DNA of 64,000 nucleotides from Anaerolinea sp. (GTDB lineage Bacteria; Chloroflexota; Anaerolineae; Anaerolineales; Anaerolineaceae), in the NCBI GenBank assembly GCA_029975055.1, contig JARKPU010000047.1:1-64000 (forward strand), read 5' to 3'. The translations under genes were made by a program, and so were the position numbers. Shown in pieces: positions 41,101 through 49,035 of this stretch. Every line of letters starts with the position of its first letter. Within the stretch, counting starts at the first letter, position 1. The notes below the pieces were generated by a model, which did not search any database, had not been told where the DNA came from, and saw only the letters and a program-made list of their open reading frames with translations.

Positions 41101-42049
41101 AATACCAGCGGAAGATCGAGTCGTAGAGTGAAAGCAGCGCCTTCTTGAGCGGGGGGAAATCCAGCAGGCGGTTCGAGCGCGCTTTGGGCTTTGCAGGGGC
41201 TGTCGCGGTGATGCCTGCGGCCCGCACGCCGCGCAGGGTGTTGCTCATGTTCATGGCCAGGGGCTCGGGAGTCATCAGGCGCAGCAGGCCGGCGGCGTTC
41301 ATGCGCTCATCGAGCTGCTTCACCTGGCCCATCGGGCGGTCCATGCTGAAGGGCAAAAAGGCCTGCAGGGTGCTTTTGCGGGCGGTGAACTGCCAGTGCG
41401 AGGCCCCGGCGTAGGCCTGTATGCCGCGGTAGGTGAGGCGCACGTCCTGCGTGGAATCGTAATGGCGGCGGATTTCCTCTTCCGTCTGGCCCAGGCTGAG
41501 GTCGAACTCCAGGAAGGTCTGCCAGGGCACCAGCGCGCCTTGTTCGAGCAGCACTTCCGGCGTAGAGCGCGCCCAATCGAGCGTGGCGGTGTAATATTCC
41601 GCGCGGGTGCGGAAAGGCCGCGCGGTGACCATGCCCACCTGCGGGTAGCCCTCGAGGATTTGCAGCGAGCGGCCCAGCCAGCCGGGCGAGAAGAGCACGT
41701 CGCTGTCGGCATAGGCGATCACCTCGCCCGGCGCGCCGCCGAGGATGACGTTCCACGCGCCGCCCTTGCCGAGGTTCTTCTCGGAGAGGATCAGGTACTG
41801 GATGCGGCCGGCCTGGTGCTCATCCAGCAGCCACTGGCGGGCCTCTTCGCACGAGCCGTTGTCGAAGACGAGCAGGTCCATTTCGGCGCCGGGGTCGCGG
41901 CGGGCGCTCTCCAGGCAGACTTTGAGCACATCCAGCGCCTCGGCGTAGAATCCGCTCAGGAAAGGGATGTAGTTCAGCACCGCCGTGGTGACGCGGGCGG
42001 GCCGGCTGACTTCTTTGACATATTTTGCCGGGTTCTGTCCGATGCGCAT
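41090..42049 (-). CDS. Family 2 glycosyltransferase
   Basis: The 319-residue protein has a GT-A fold: VLNYIPFLSGFYAEALDVL, LVFDNGSCEEARQWL near 60-75, and IAYADSDVLFSPGWLGRS (metal-binding DSD) near 112-129. The acceptor domain includes QAYAGASHWQFTARKSTLQ. It differs from the other GT2 enzymes here in having a longer middle segment with EEEIRRHYDSTQDVRL. Cytosolic, sugar and acceptor unknown. The start at 42049 lies 15 bp from the upstream transferase, and it overlaps its downstream neighbour by 11 bp. Confidence 0.87.
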   Translation of the reverse strand: MRIGQNPAKYVKEVSRPARVTTAVLNYIPFLSGFYAEALDVLKVCLESARRDPGAEMDLLVFDNGSCEEARQWLLDEHQAGRIQYLILSEKNLGKGGAWNVILGGAPGEVIAYADSDVLFSPGWLGRSLQILEGYPQVGMVTARPFRTRAEYYTATLDWARSTPEVLLEQGALVPWQTFLEFDLSLGQTEEEIRRHYDSTQDVRLTYRGIQAYAGASHWQFTARKSTLQAFLPFSMDRPMGQVKQLDERMNAAGLLRLMTPEPLAMNMSNTLRGVRAAGITATAPAKPKARSNRLLDFPPLKKALLSLYDSIFRWYYDR

Positions 42050-42064
42050 GAGTCTCCTGGTTTG

Positions 42065-42991
42065 TTATCCCGCCCCGCCGCCGCGGAACTCGCGGTAAGC
42101 TTTGAGCGGGTGGAAAAGAGCGAAGAAAGCCTGCCCGAGGGCGTAAGAATGCAGGCGCACGAGGGGGAAGATCTCCACCTCGCGCCAGAAGCGCCGCCAG
42201 GTGAGCGGCATGCGGCGCAGCCGCCCGCCCGAAAGGCGGTGCGAGGCGTCTGGCAGCTCGAAGATGGCGCGTTTGCCGCCGGCCAGGCGCACGTTCTCGA
42301 AAGTCTCCGGGTGACGGTAATGGGGCTGCCCGCCGGGCAGGTGGGCGTAATCGTGATCCTGGTGGATGATCTGGATGCTCTCGGTGGCGTCGATCACCGG
42401 CCAGAGGCGCGAGCGCCCGGCGTAGATCATCCAGTTATCCCACCCGGCGCGCCCGATGGCGAAGCGCGGCATATCGGTGTAGCACTCGCGCGGGAAGATG
42501 AAGTAATCGGAGCCGGTGGCCTTGTGCAGGCGTCCCTGCTCGGCGGCGCGGCGGCGCAGGGCGTCCTCCCAGCCGGGGCCAAAGTCGAGCGGCTCGGTCA
42601 CGGCCAGGTCATAGCGCTGGCCCACAATGAGGAAGCGCTGCCGGCGGGCTGCCACCGCCTGCGCGGCCGAAACGACCTCGGGCAGGAAGAGAATATCGGC
42701 GTTGACACAGCACAGCAGCGGGGCCGAGCCGTGTTGGCGGGCGAGCGCGAACATCGAGGAAACGAGCGGCGTGCCGGCGGGGGTGCGCTCCACCTCGCGG
42801 ATGTGGCGCACGCCCAGTTCGGCGGCGGCTTCGGCCAGGCCGGGCTCATCGCCGAGCAGGATCACTTCCACCTGCTCGCCGAGCGCCAGCCAGGAGCGCA
42901 CCGCGTTGCGCTGGATGACGGCGATGTGCGGGTGGGTGAAAGGCTTGGGGGCCGAGAAGATCGTCAGGGCAGGAGGCATAGGCGGCTTCAC
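42065..42991 (-). CDS. Glycosyltransferase-like protein of unresolved family
   Basis: A 308-residue soluble protein. It starts LTIFSAPKPFTHPHIAVIQRNAVRSW and has CVNADILFLPEV (DxD-like, about 93-104), YDLAVTEPLDF, then ATGSDYFIFPRECYTDMPRFAIGRAGWDNWMIY. The GSDYF...GRxGWDNWM block resembles hypothetical GT-A-like proteins of surface-glycan loci rather than a characterised family. It overlaps the SpsF-like gene upstream by 4 bp (42988-42991), so the pair is co-translated. Function is inferred mainly from context. Confidence 0.65.
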   Translation of the reverse strand: MKPPMPPALTIFSAPKPFTHPHIAVIQRNAVRSWLALGEQVEVILLGDEPGLAEAAAELGVRHIREVERTPAGTPLVSSMFALARQHGSAPLLCCVNADILFLPEVVSAAQAVAARRQRFLIVGQRYDLAVTEPLDFGPGWEDALRRRAAEQGRLHKATGSDYFIFPRECYTDMPRFAIGRAGWDNWMIYAGRSRLWPVIDATESIQIIHQDHDYAHLPGGQPHYRHPETFENVRLAGGKRAIFELPDASHRLSGGRLRRMPLTWRRFWREVEIFPLVRLHSYALGQAFFALFHPLKAYREFRGGGAG

Positions 42992-43761
42992 TTCATGCGC
43001 GCGTCAACATCGGCGCCGGTTTTATGCTGCACGCGGGCGTTGATCTGAGCCAGCTCCGGCTCGCGCTCGAAGAGGGCCAGCACATCCAGCCAGGAGGCAT
43101 CGAGGCGGCTGCCCAGTCGCAGGGCAAGCGCGCGCAGCAGCTCGAGGTCTTCGGGCGTGTCCAGCGTCCAGCGGTGAAACCCATAATCGGGGTCGTGCTC
43201 GAGGATGGCCACCTTGAAGCGGCCGGGCGTGTCGTAGAAATAGGGCATGACGTGCTCGCGCTCGTGCTTCTCGGCGGCTTCGCGCCAGGCGCGCTCTAAC
43301 CCGGCGAAGGCGCAGACCTCGGTATCCAGCCCGATGGGCCAGGTGCGGTGCCAGGGCGGAGGCAGGCGGTTGGCGGCAAAGTCGGCGCCGGTGCGGTGGA
43401 ATTCGGCCACCACCGCGTCGATCACGGACGGGTCGATCAGCGGGCAGTCGGCGGTGACGCGCACGATGACGCCCGCCCCGAAGGCGAGCGCGGCCTGGTA
43501 AAAACGGTCGAGCACGTCGAACTGGCTGCCGCGGAAGCAGTTCCAGCCGCGTTCGGCGCACAGGTTGGCGACCGGGTCGTCGGCGGGGTCGGTGGTGGTG
43601 GCGACGATCACCTGCTGCACGCTTTTGGCCATGCGGCAGCGCTCCACGGCCCAGGCGAGCACCGGCTGCCCGCCGAGGTCTTTGAGCACCTTGCCGGGCA
43701 GGCGGCTGGAGGCCATGCGGGCCTGGATGATGACGACGGTCTTCGGGTCTGGTTGGGTCAT
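42988..43761 (-). CDS. SpsF-like cytidylyltransferase
   Basis: A 257-residue nucleotidyltransferase-fold protein. IIQARMASSRLPGKVLKDLGG (about 10-30) is the SpsF signature, followed by VIVATTTDPADDPVA, VRVTADCPLIDPSVID (acid residues for metal) and a C-terminal ...DYGFHRWTLDTPEDLELL. Members occur in spore coat and nonulosonate loci and are related to CMP-sugar synthetases. It probably activates a sugar for the same glycan. It follows the GT4 gene by 82 bp and overlaps the next gene by 4 bp. Confidence 0.85.
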   Translation of the reverse strand: MTQPDPKTVVIIQARMASSRLPGKVLKDLGGQPVLAWAVERCRMAKSVQQVIVATTTDPADDPVANLCAERGWNCFRGSQFDVLDRFYQAALAFGAGVIVRVTADCPLIDPSVIDAVVAEFHRTGADFAANRLPPPWHRTWPIGLDTEVCAFAGLERAWREAAEKHEREHVMPYFYDTPGRFKVAILEHDPDYGFHRWTLDTPEDLELLRALALRLGSRLDASWLDVLALFEREPELAQINARVQHKTGADVDARMK

Positions 43762-43843
43762 ACGGGTTGGCTAAGAGTTCTCCGTGGGGGGGATTTTCGC
43801 CCGCCGAAGCGCCGGAAGATGTCAGGATCGGCGGCGGAGGCGA

Positions 43844-44980
43844 TCACGGCGCGGCGGGGCCTTTCCGGCGCTCGACGGCCATGCGGTAAGCTTCGAGCAG
43901 TCGGCGCGAGTTGGCCGACCAGTCGGCGCGGCGCTCGGCCAGGGCGCGGGCAGCCGCGCGGCAGGGCGCAAGGTCTTCCAGCGCCGCGGCGCGCAGGATG
44001 CCCCCGGCCAGAGCGTCTGCGTCGCCATCGGGGAAGAGCCAGCCGGGGCTTCCATCGCCGGGGGTCACCCATTCGCGGTTGCCTGGAATATCCGAGACGA
44101 GCACCGGAAGCCCGCTGGCGAGCGCTTCCAGCAGCGAGACGGACGAGCCGTCGCTGTGCGAGGCGCTCACGTAGAGATCGGCCGCGTGGTAGACCTCGGG
44201 CAGGCGCTCCTGGCTTACCTGCCCGCCGAGGTGGACGCGCCCGTGAAGCTGGTGCTGGTGGAGCAGCGATTGCACCTGCCCGGCCAGCGACCCGCCGCCG
44301 AGCAGGATGAGCCGCAGGCGCGGCTCGGCGGCCGCAGCCCGGGCGAAAGCCTTCACGACCACGTCCACGCCGTAGACCGGCTCCCACGAGCGCAGCGAAA
44401 GCACCACGAAGCAATCCTGCCAGCCCAGGCGCGCGCGCAGGGGGCTGGGGCCGGGGGGCGCGGGGGTGAAGGTGCGCAGATCCACCCCCCACGGGAAGAG
44501 CACCACCCGCCCGGCGGGGAAGCCGAAGCCCGCCGCGGCCTGCTGCACGGCGGCGCAGTCGCCGATGAGCACATCCGAGCCGCGCAGGGCCAGGCGCGTG
44601 GCCAGCTTCATCCAGGGCGAGGTGCGCGCGTCGATGAGGAGATCGGACCCCCAAGACATGCCCGCCAGCGGGCGCGCCCCGGCCAGAGAAGCGATCAGGG
44701 CGCAGGTTTGCAGCGGCCCGGCGTGGACGACATGCGGGCGGACATCGCGCAGCACCCGGCGCAGGGCCAGGGTCAGGGCGGGCAGGCTGCGCCAGCGGAA
44801 GGGAGCTTTGCCGCCCGGCCAGTTCACCTGCGTCACCCCGGGGGGCAGAGGGCGGTCTTCCAGCTGGTGGGGGCGGCGCTCCAGGCGCAGGTAGAAGGCC
44901 TCGGCGCCGCTTTGGGCCAGCGCGGCCAGAAAGCGGTGATCGTGGGGGGTGTAATCGCGGGTGAAGTAAAGGATGCGCAT
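43844..44980 (-). CDS. Family 4 glycosyltransferase
   Basis: A 378-residue GT-B retaining transferase. N-terminal domain MRILYFTRDYTPHDHRFLAAL, with DVRPHVVHAGPLQTCAL. The C-terminal UDP-sugar domain has VVLSLRSWEPVYGVDVVVKAFA, LRLILLGGGSLAGQV, AADLYVSASHSDGSSVSLLEALASGLPVLVSDIPGNREWV. The last segment is the E(x7)E-like donor motif of GT4. The first in-frame codons encode MLM; ATG 44980 (MRILYF) is preferred. It lies 47 bp downstream of neuB (45028-46095) in transcription order. Confidence 0.9.
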   Translation of the reverse strand: MRILYFTRDYTPHDHRFLAALAQSGAEAFYLRLERRPHQLEDRPLPPGVTQVNWPGGKAPFRWRSLPALTLALRRVLRDVRPHVVHAGPLQTCALIASLAGARPLAGMSWGSDLLIDARTSPWMKLATRLALRGSDVLIGDCAAVQQAAAGFGFPAGRVVLFPWGVDLRTFTPAPPGPSPLRARLGWQDCFVVLSLRSWEPVYGVDVVVKAFARAAAAEPRLRLILLGGGSLAGQVQSLLHQHQLHGRVHLGGQVSQERLPEVYHAADLYVSASHSDGSSVSLLEALASGLPVLVSDIPGNREWVTPGDGSPGWLFPDGDADALAGGILRAAALEDLAPCRAAARALAERRADWSANSRRLLEAYRMAVERRKGPAAP

Positions 44981-45027
44981 GAGCAACGAGGCAGACCCCT
45001 CCGCGCCGGGCGGGGCAGGCGGGCGGG

Positions 45028-46095
45028 CTAGGCGCCCAGGTCGGTCCAGCAGAATTCTTCGCCCGGGCGCTTTTCCACCAGCAGGCGTTTGCCGATCACC
45101 TTATCCAGGTCGAAGGGCATGATGGCATGGGCCGGGGCCGGGCGCAGCACGTCGATATCGGCGCGGGTGAGCACCTCGCCGGGCCGGAGGGCGCGGGCGG
45201 CGCGCAGGCAGCGGCGCTGCAGCACCACCGTCTCTTGCTCGTTGGCGGCGACGAATTTATCGGCCGAGCCGAGGGCCAGCTCGAGGCGGCGGGTGTTGAG
45301 CACCATCTCGGCCCAATCCTTGGGGTTCATGGCGAACTTGTGATCGGGGCCGACGCGGTCGTTCGAGTCGGTGAAATGCTTTTCGATCACGCGCGCGCCC
45401 AGCGCCACCGCCCCAAGCACGGCGGCGTGCCCGGGGGTGTGGTCCGAAAGGCCCAGCACCACCTGCGGGAACATGGTGGCATAGGTTTTGAGCACGTTGA
45501 GGTGCATGTGGCGGAAGTTTTCGATGCTGGCGGTGTAGTTGGTGTTGCACTGCATCAGCACGAGCTGCGGGTTGATGGAGGTGATCAACCGCACGGCCGC
45601 CGCCACCTCGCCGATATCGGACGCGCCGGTGGCGAGGATGACCGGCAGGCCCTTTTCGGCGATCCAGGCCAGCGCCTCGGGCCAGCTCACCTCGCCCGAG
45701 CCGATTTTGATCGCCGGGACGTAGGGGACGAGGAAATCGGTGGCTTCGAAGTCATAGGGCGAGGAGAAGTAATCGATGCCGACCTCGTCGCAGACCGCCT
45801 TGAGTTCGGGCGTCCACTCGAAGGGCACCGAGGCATCGGCGTAGACTTCGAAGACGCTCTTCTTCCAGCTGGCCTGGTGTGAATGCTGCCCGCCGAGCGC
45901 TTTGAAGCCGTAATCGGAGACGATCTTCGGGGCGCGGAAGTTCTGGAACTTGGCCGCGTCAGCCCCGGCTTCTTTGGCCAGGCGGATGAGCATTTTGGCG
46001 CGCTCCAGGTCGCCGTCGTGGTTGGCGGCGATATCGGCGATGAAATAGGTGGGGTGGTCTTCCCCAACGGTATGGTTGCCGATTCGAATTTGCAT
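45028..46095 (-). CDS. neuB: NeuB-type nonulosonate synthase with SAF domain
   Basis: The 355-residue protein has the full family structure: TIM barrel to about residue 270 (FIADIAANHDGDLERAKMLIRL, AAKFQNFRAPKIVSD, IKIGSGEVSWPEAL, VILATGASDI, MQCNTNYTAS, GLSDHTPGHAA, RVIEKHFTDSNDRVGPDH). A C-terminal SAF/antifreeze-like domain follows (about 285-355, RCLRAARALRPGEVLTRADI). It condenses PEP with an N-acyl-mannosamine or 6-deoxy sugar derivative to give a sialic-like acid. It is preceded by an RmlD-like reductase and PseB-like dehydratase and lies a few genes from SpsF. Which acid it makes cannot be told from sequence. Confidence 0.93.
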   Translation of the reverse strand: MQIRIGNHTVGEDHPTYFIADIAANHDGDLERAKMLIRLAKEAGADAAKFQNFRAPKIVSDYGFKALGGQHSHQASWKKSVFEVYADASVPFEWTPELKAVCDEVGIDYFSSPYDFEATDFLVPYVPAIKIGSGEVSWPEALAWIAEKGLPVILATGASDIGEVAAAVRLITSINPQLVLMQCNTNYTASIENFRHMHLNVLKTYATMFPQVVLGLSDHTPGHAAVLGAVALGARVIEKHFTDSNDRVGPDHKFAMNPKDWAEMVLNTRRLELALGSADKFVAANEQETVVLQRRCLRAARALRPGEVLTRADIDVLRPAPAHAIMPFDLDKVIGKRLLVEKRPGEEFCWTDLGA

Positions 46096-46163
46096 AGAGA
46101 ACCTCGCATTCAGCTATCAGCGGTCAGCTTCCGATATATCCTCTCTTGCGGGGAGAGGGAACA

Positions 46164-47087
46164 TCACCCTTCGCCGGCCAGGCGCTTCAGCCGCTGGGGG
46201 AAGCCACTCTGCCACTCGGCGTGCAGGCGCTCGAGGCCTTCCGCCAGGGTGGGCATGGGGTGACCGAGGGCCGCTTCGATGCGCTCTACGCTGAGCGTGA
46301 GGTTGGGCGAGCGCTTGGCCACCAGCCCCGAATCGAACACCGAGATGGGGTCGATCAGGTCGGTATCGAGGTTGAAGCGGCGCGCCAGGGCCATGCCGAA
46401 GGCATACTTGCTCTGGTGCTCGCGGCTGAGCACGTGATACACCCCGCCGAGGCCCCTGGCGAGCATTTCGAGGAGGATTTCTCCCAGGGCGCCGGCATGC
46501 AGCGGGCAAAAGAGCACGTCGGTGAAGCCGCGCACGGGCCTGCCCGCGGCGAGGTTGTAGTAGAAGAACTCCGCCAGGCTGCGCTGCCCCTGCAGGCTCC
46601 AGCCATAGAAGTTGACGCGCGCGATGGCGGCTTCGGGGTAAGCCTGCTGCACGGCGCGCTCGCCGGCCAGCTTATCGCGCGCATAGACACCCTGCGGGTT
46701 GGGCTGGTCGGTCTCGGTGTAACCGCCGGCGACGCCGTCAAACACCGCATCGGTGGAGACGTGCACCAGGCGCACGCCCGCCTCGCAGCAGGCCCAGGCC
46801 ACCTCGCCGGGCAGGTCGGCGTTCATGCGCGCCGAGGCAGCCGGGTCCTTCTCGCAGGCATCCACATTGGCGAGCGCTGCGGCGTGCACCACCCAGTCGG
46901 GCTTCGCGGCCTTGAGGGCGCGCGCAAATTCACCCGGGCGGGTGAGATCGGCCTGGAGAACCGTGAAGGGAGCGCCCGGCAGGGCATGCTGGTTGACCAA
47001 CCCGGTCACTTCGTATCGGCCGGCGGCGGCCAGGCTCAGGTTGAGCCCCAGCAGCCCGCTCGCGCCGGTGATGAGCAGTTTCTTCAT
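46164..47087 (-). CDS. RmlD-like NAD(P)-dependent sugar reductase/epimerase
   Basis: A 307-residue extended SDR: LLITGASGLLGLNLSLA (4-20), HVSTDAVFDG, and YARDKLAGERAV with the YxxxK pair. The overall order matches dTDP-4-dehydrorhamnose reductase (RmlD) and the reductase of UDP-FucNAc synthesis. A classic AGGGAGGAAACGAATG start context supports ATG 47087. Together with the PseB-like enzyme directly upstream, it could act on a 4-keto-6-deoxy sugar. The 4 bp overlap with that gene (47084-47087) indicates translational coupling. Confidence 0.85.
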   Translation of the reverse strand: MKKLLITGASGLLGLNLSLAAAGRYEVTGLVNQHALPGAPFTVLQADLTRPGEFARALKAAKPDWVVHAAALANVDACEKDPAASARMNADLPGEVAWACCEAGVRLVHVSTDAVFDGVAGGYTETDQPNPQGVYARDKLAGERAVQQAYPEAAIARVNFYGWSLQGQRSLAEFFYYNLAAGRPVRGFTDVLFCPLHAGALGEILLEMLARGLGGVYHVLSREHQSKYAFGMALARRFNLDTDLIDPISVFDSGLVAKRSPNLTLSVERIEAALGHPMPTLAEGLERLHAEWQSGFPQRLKRLAGEG

Positions 47088-48100
47088 TCGTTTCCTCCCT
47101 GTGCATGTTCGATTTCGATTGGGCGGATCATTTCGCGGATCTGATCGACGGTGAGCCACTGAGGGTTGTTGTTTGAGGCGTAGCGGAAGCCATCCGGCAG
47201 GGGACGGCCGGTGGTTTCCCAGTCCCAGCCGAAGGGGCGGGCCCAGATGCGCTCGGCGGGCATGACCACGAAGCGGTCGTCGAGTTCGACGGTGTGGCGG
47301 GCTTCATCTTCCGAGATGAGCACCTCGTGCAGCTTCTCGCCGGGGCGGATGCCGATGATTTCGATCTCCTGCTCGGGGGCCACGGCGCGCGCCAGGTCGA
47401 TGACGGCCATGCTGGGGATCTTCGGCACGAAGACCTCGCCGCCGTGCATCTGCTCCAGGCTGCCGGCCACAAAGCGCACGCCCTGTTCGAGGGTCAGCCA
47501 AAAGCGCGTCATGCGCTCATCGGTGACGGTGACCTTGCCGTTCTGGCGCTGCTTGAGGAAGACGGGCACCACGCTGCCGCGGCTGCCGACGACGTTGCCG
47601 TAGCGCACGCAGCTCAGGCGGGTGACTTTGCCGCCCGCGTAGGCGTTGGATTGGATGATCAGCTTCTCGGCGGCCAGCTTGGTGGCGCCGTAGAGGTTGA
47701 CCGGGTTGACGGCTTTATCGGTGCTGAGGGCGAGGACCTTCTGCACGCCGGTGTCGAGCGCGGCATCCACCACGTTGCTGCTGCCGAGGATGTTGGTCTT
47801 GATGGCTTCCATCGGGTTGTATTCGCAGGCGGGCACCTGTTTGAGGGCGGCGGCGTGCACCACAATATCCACGCCTTCGCAGGCGCGCTTCATGCGGTCT
47901 TTATCGCGGATATCGCCGAGGAAGTAGCGCAGCGAGGGGTGGTCGTAGCCGGCCTGGCGCATCTCGTGTTGTTTGAGCTCGTCGCGGCTGAAGACGATCA
48001 GCTTGGCGGGGTGATATTCATGGAGCATGAGCTCGATGAACTTCTTGCCAAACGAGCCGGTCCCGCCGGTGATCAAGATGACTTGCTTTGTCCAATCCAT
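47084..48100 (-). CDS. pseB: PseB-like UDP-GlcNAc 4,6-dehydratase (inverting type)
   Basis: A 338-residue extended SDR with ILITGGTGSFGKKFIELML, VFSRDELKQHEMRQ, VDIVVHAAALKQVPACEYNP, ALSTDKAVNPVNLYGATKL, and C-terminal WLTVDQIREMI. These blocks match PseB/FlaA1-type inverting dehydratases, which give UDP-4-keto-6-deoxy-AltNAc or related products. GGAGGAACGC before ATG 48100 confirms the start over the upstream open frame. No PseC-type aminotransferase is present in the window, so it may feed the adjacent RmlD-like reductase (UDP-FucNAc style) rather than pseudaminic acid. The gene symbol describes homology only. Confidence 0.88.
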   Translation of the reverse strand: MDWTKQVILITGGTGSFGKKFIELMLHEYHPAKLIVFSRDELKQHEMRQAGYDHPSLRYFLGDIRDKDRMKRACEGVDIVVHAAALKQVPACEYNPMEAIKTNILGSSNVVDAALDTGVQKVLALSTDKAVNPVNLYGATKLAAEKLIIQSNAYAGGKVTRLSCVRYGNVVGSRGSVVPVFLKQRQNGKVTVTDERMTRFWLTLEQGVRFVAGSLEQMHGGEVFVPKIPSMAVIDLARAVAPEQEIEIIGIRPGEKLHEVLISEDEARHTVELDDRFVVMPAERIWARPFGWDWETTGRPLPDGFRYASNNNPQWLTVDQIREMIRPIEIEHAQGGNE

Positions 48101-48135
48101 GCGTTCCTCCAGGAGGAAGTCGATGAGGGATGAAG

Positions 48136-49035
48136 TCAATGAGTGATGAGAGGATGTTCTCCGCTCGTCGTCTCGTTACTGTCTTTCCACACCACCACCA
48201 GCGGGTACTGCCCGTGCTCGCCGAACCAGCGCGGGAAGCGCTCTTCGAGCCGGAAAAGCAGGCGCAGGAAAAGCCTGCCGCCGGTGGCGGAATGCACCAG
48301 CGCGCGCAGCCAGCGCACGCTGACCGAGCGCCAGACGTAGATCTCGCAGCGCATCTTGCCGGCCAGCAGGCCGCGCAGCCAGGGGGCGTCCAGCTTGTTG
48401 ACAAAGGTGCCGGTGGGTTCGGGCTGCTTGCCCTGCGCCGCGGGGGGCTCTTTTTGCGGCGCGCGTCCGCGCAGCCGGGCCGCCAGGAGCCCCGCGCCCT
48501 CGGCCAGCTTCACCAGCCAGGCGGTGCGGTGCATCAGGCCGGATTCCGTCCAGCCGTTGACCACCACGGCGCTGCGCCCGGGCGCCAGCACGCGCTGCAG
48601 CTCGCCGTAGGCGTTGCCCTGCTCGGCGAGCGGCAGGTGGTGAAAGGTATGCAGCGAGACGGCCCCATCGAAGGTATCCGGCGCGAAGGGCAGGTTGGCC
48701 ACATCGGCCACCACGCACAGGGCGTGCGCTCCCAGGCGGCGGCGCGCTTCCTGCAGGGCCACGATCGAAAGATCGGCGCAGACGCGGTAAGCGTAGCCCT
48801 GCGAGTAGGTCAGGTATTCGGCGTACTGCACCGGGCCGGAACCGGCATCGAGCAAAAAGCGCCCGGCAGGGGCCAGGTGGCGCCCGACGCGCAGGTGGCA
48901 GCGGTGGATATACTCGGCCGAAACCGGGCGCAGGTCTTCATAACGCGCGTTTTGATACAGGTCGCCGGGGGTCTTCTGCCAGCCGACCTGGTCATAGAAC
49001 TCGCGCACATGCTGCTTGACCTGGCCTTCGCTCAT
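48136..49035 (-). CDS. SAM-dependent methyltransferase
   Basis: A 299-residue class I methyltransferase. Motif I is FLLDAGSGPVQYAEYL (near 60-75), motif II in CADLSIVALQEAR, and motif IV in DVANLPFAPDTFDGAVSLHTFHHL. The C-terminal half is rich in Arg. Methylation of a sugar hydroxyl or amino group is the likely role in this context. ATG 49035 (MSEGQVKQHVREFYDQVGW) overlaps the stop of 49032-50648 by 4 bp, so it is preferred over the further upstream codon. It precedes the dehydratase by 35 bp. Confidence 0.85.
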   Translation of the reverse strand: MSEGQVKQHVREFYDQVGWQKTPGDLYQNARYEDLRPVSAEYIHRCHLRVGRHLAPAGRFLLDAGSGPVQYAEYLTYSQGYAYRVCADLSIVALQEARRRLGAHALCVVADVANLPFAPDTFDGAVSLHTFHHLPLAEQGNAYGELQRVLAPGRSAVVVNGWTESGLMHRTAWLVKLAEGAGLLAARLRGRAPQKEPPAAQGKQPEPTGTFVNKLDAPWLRGLLAGKMRCEIYVWRSVSVRWLRALVHSATGGRLFLRLLFRLEERFPRWFGEHGQYPLVVVWKDSNETTSGEHPLITH

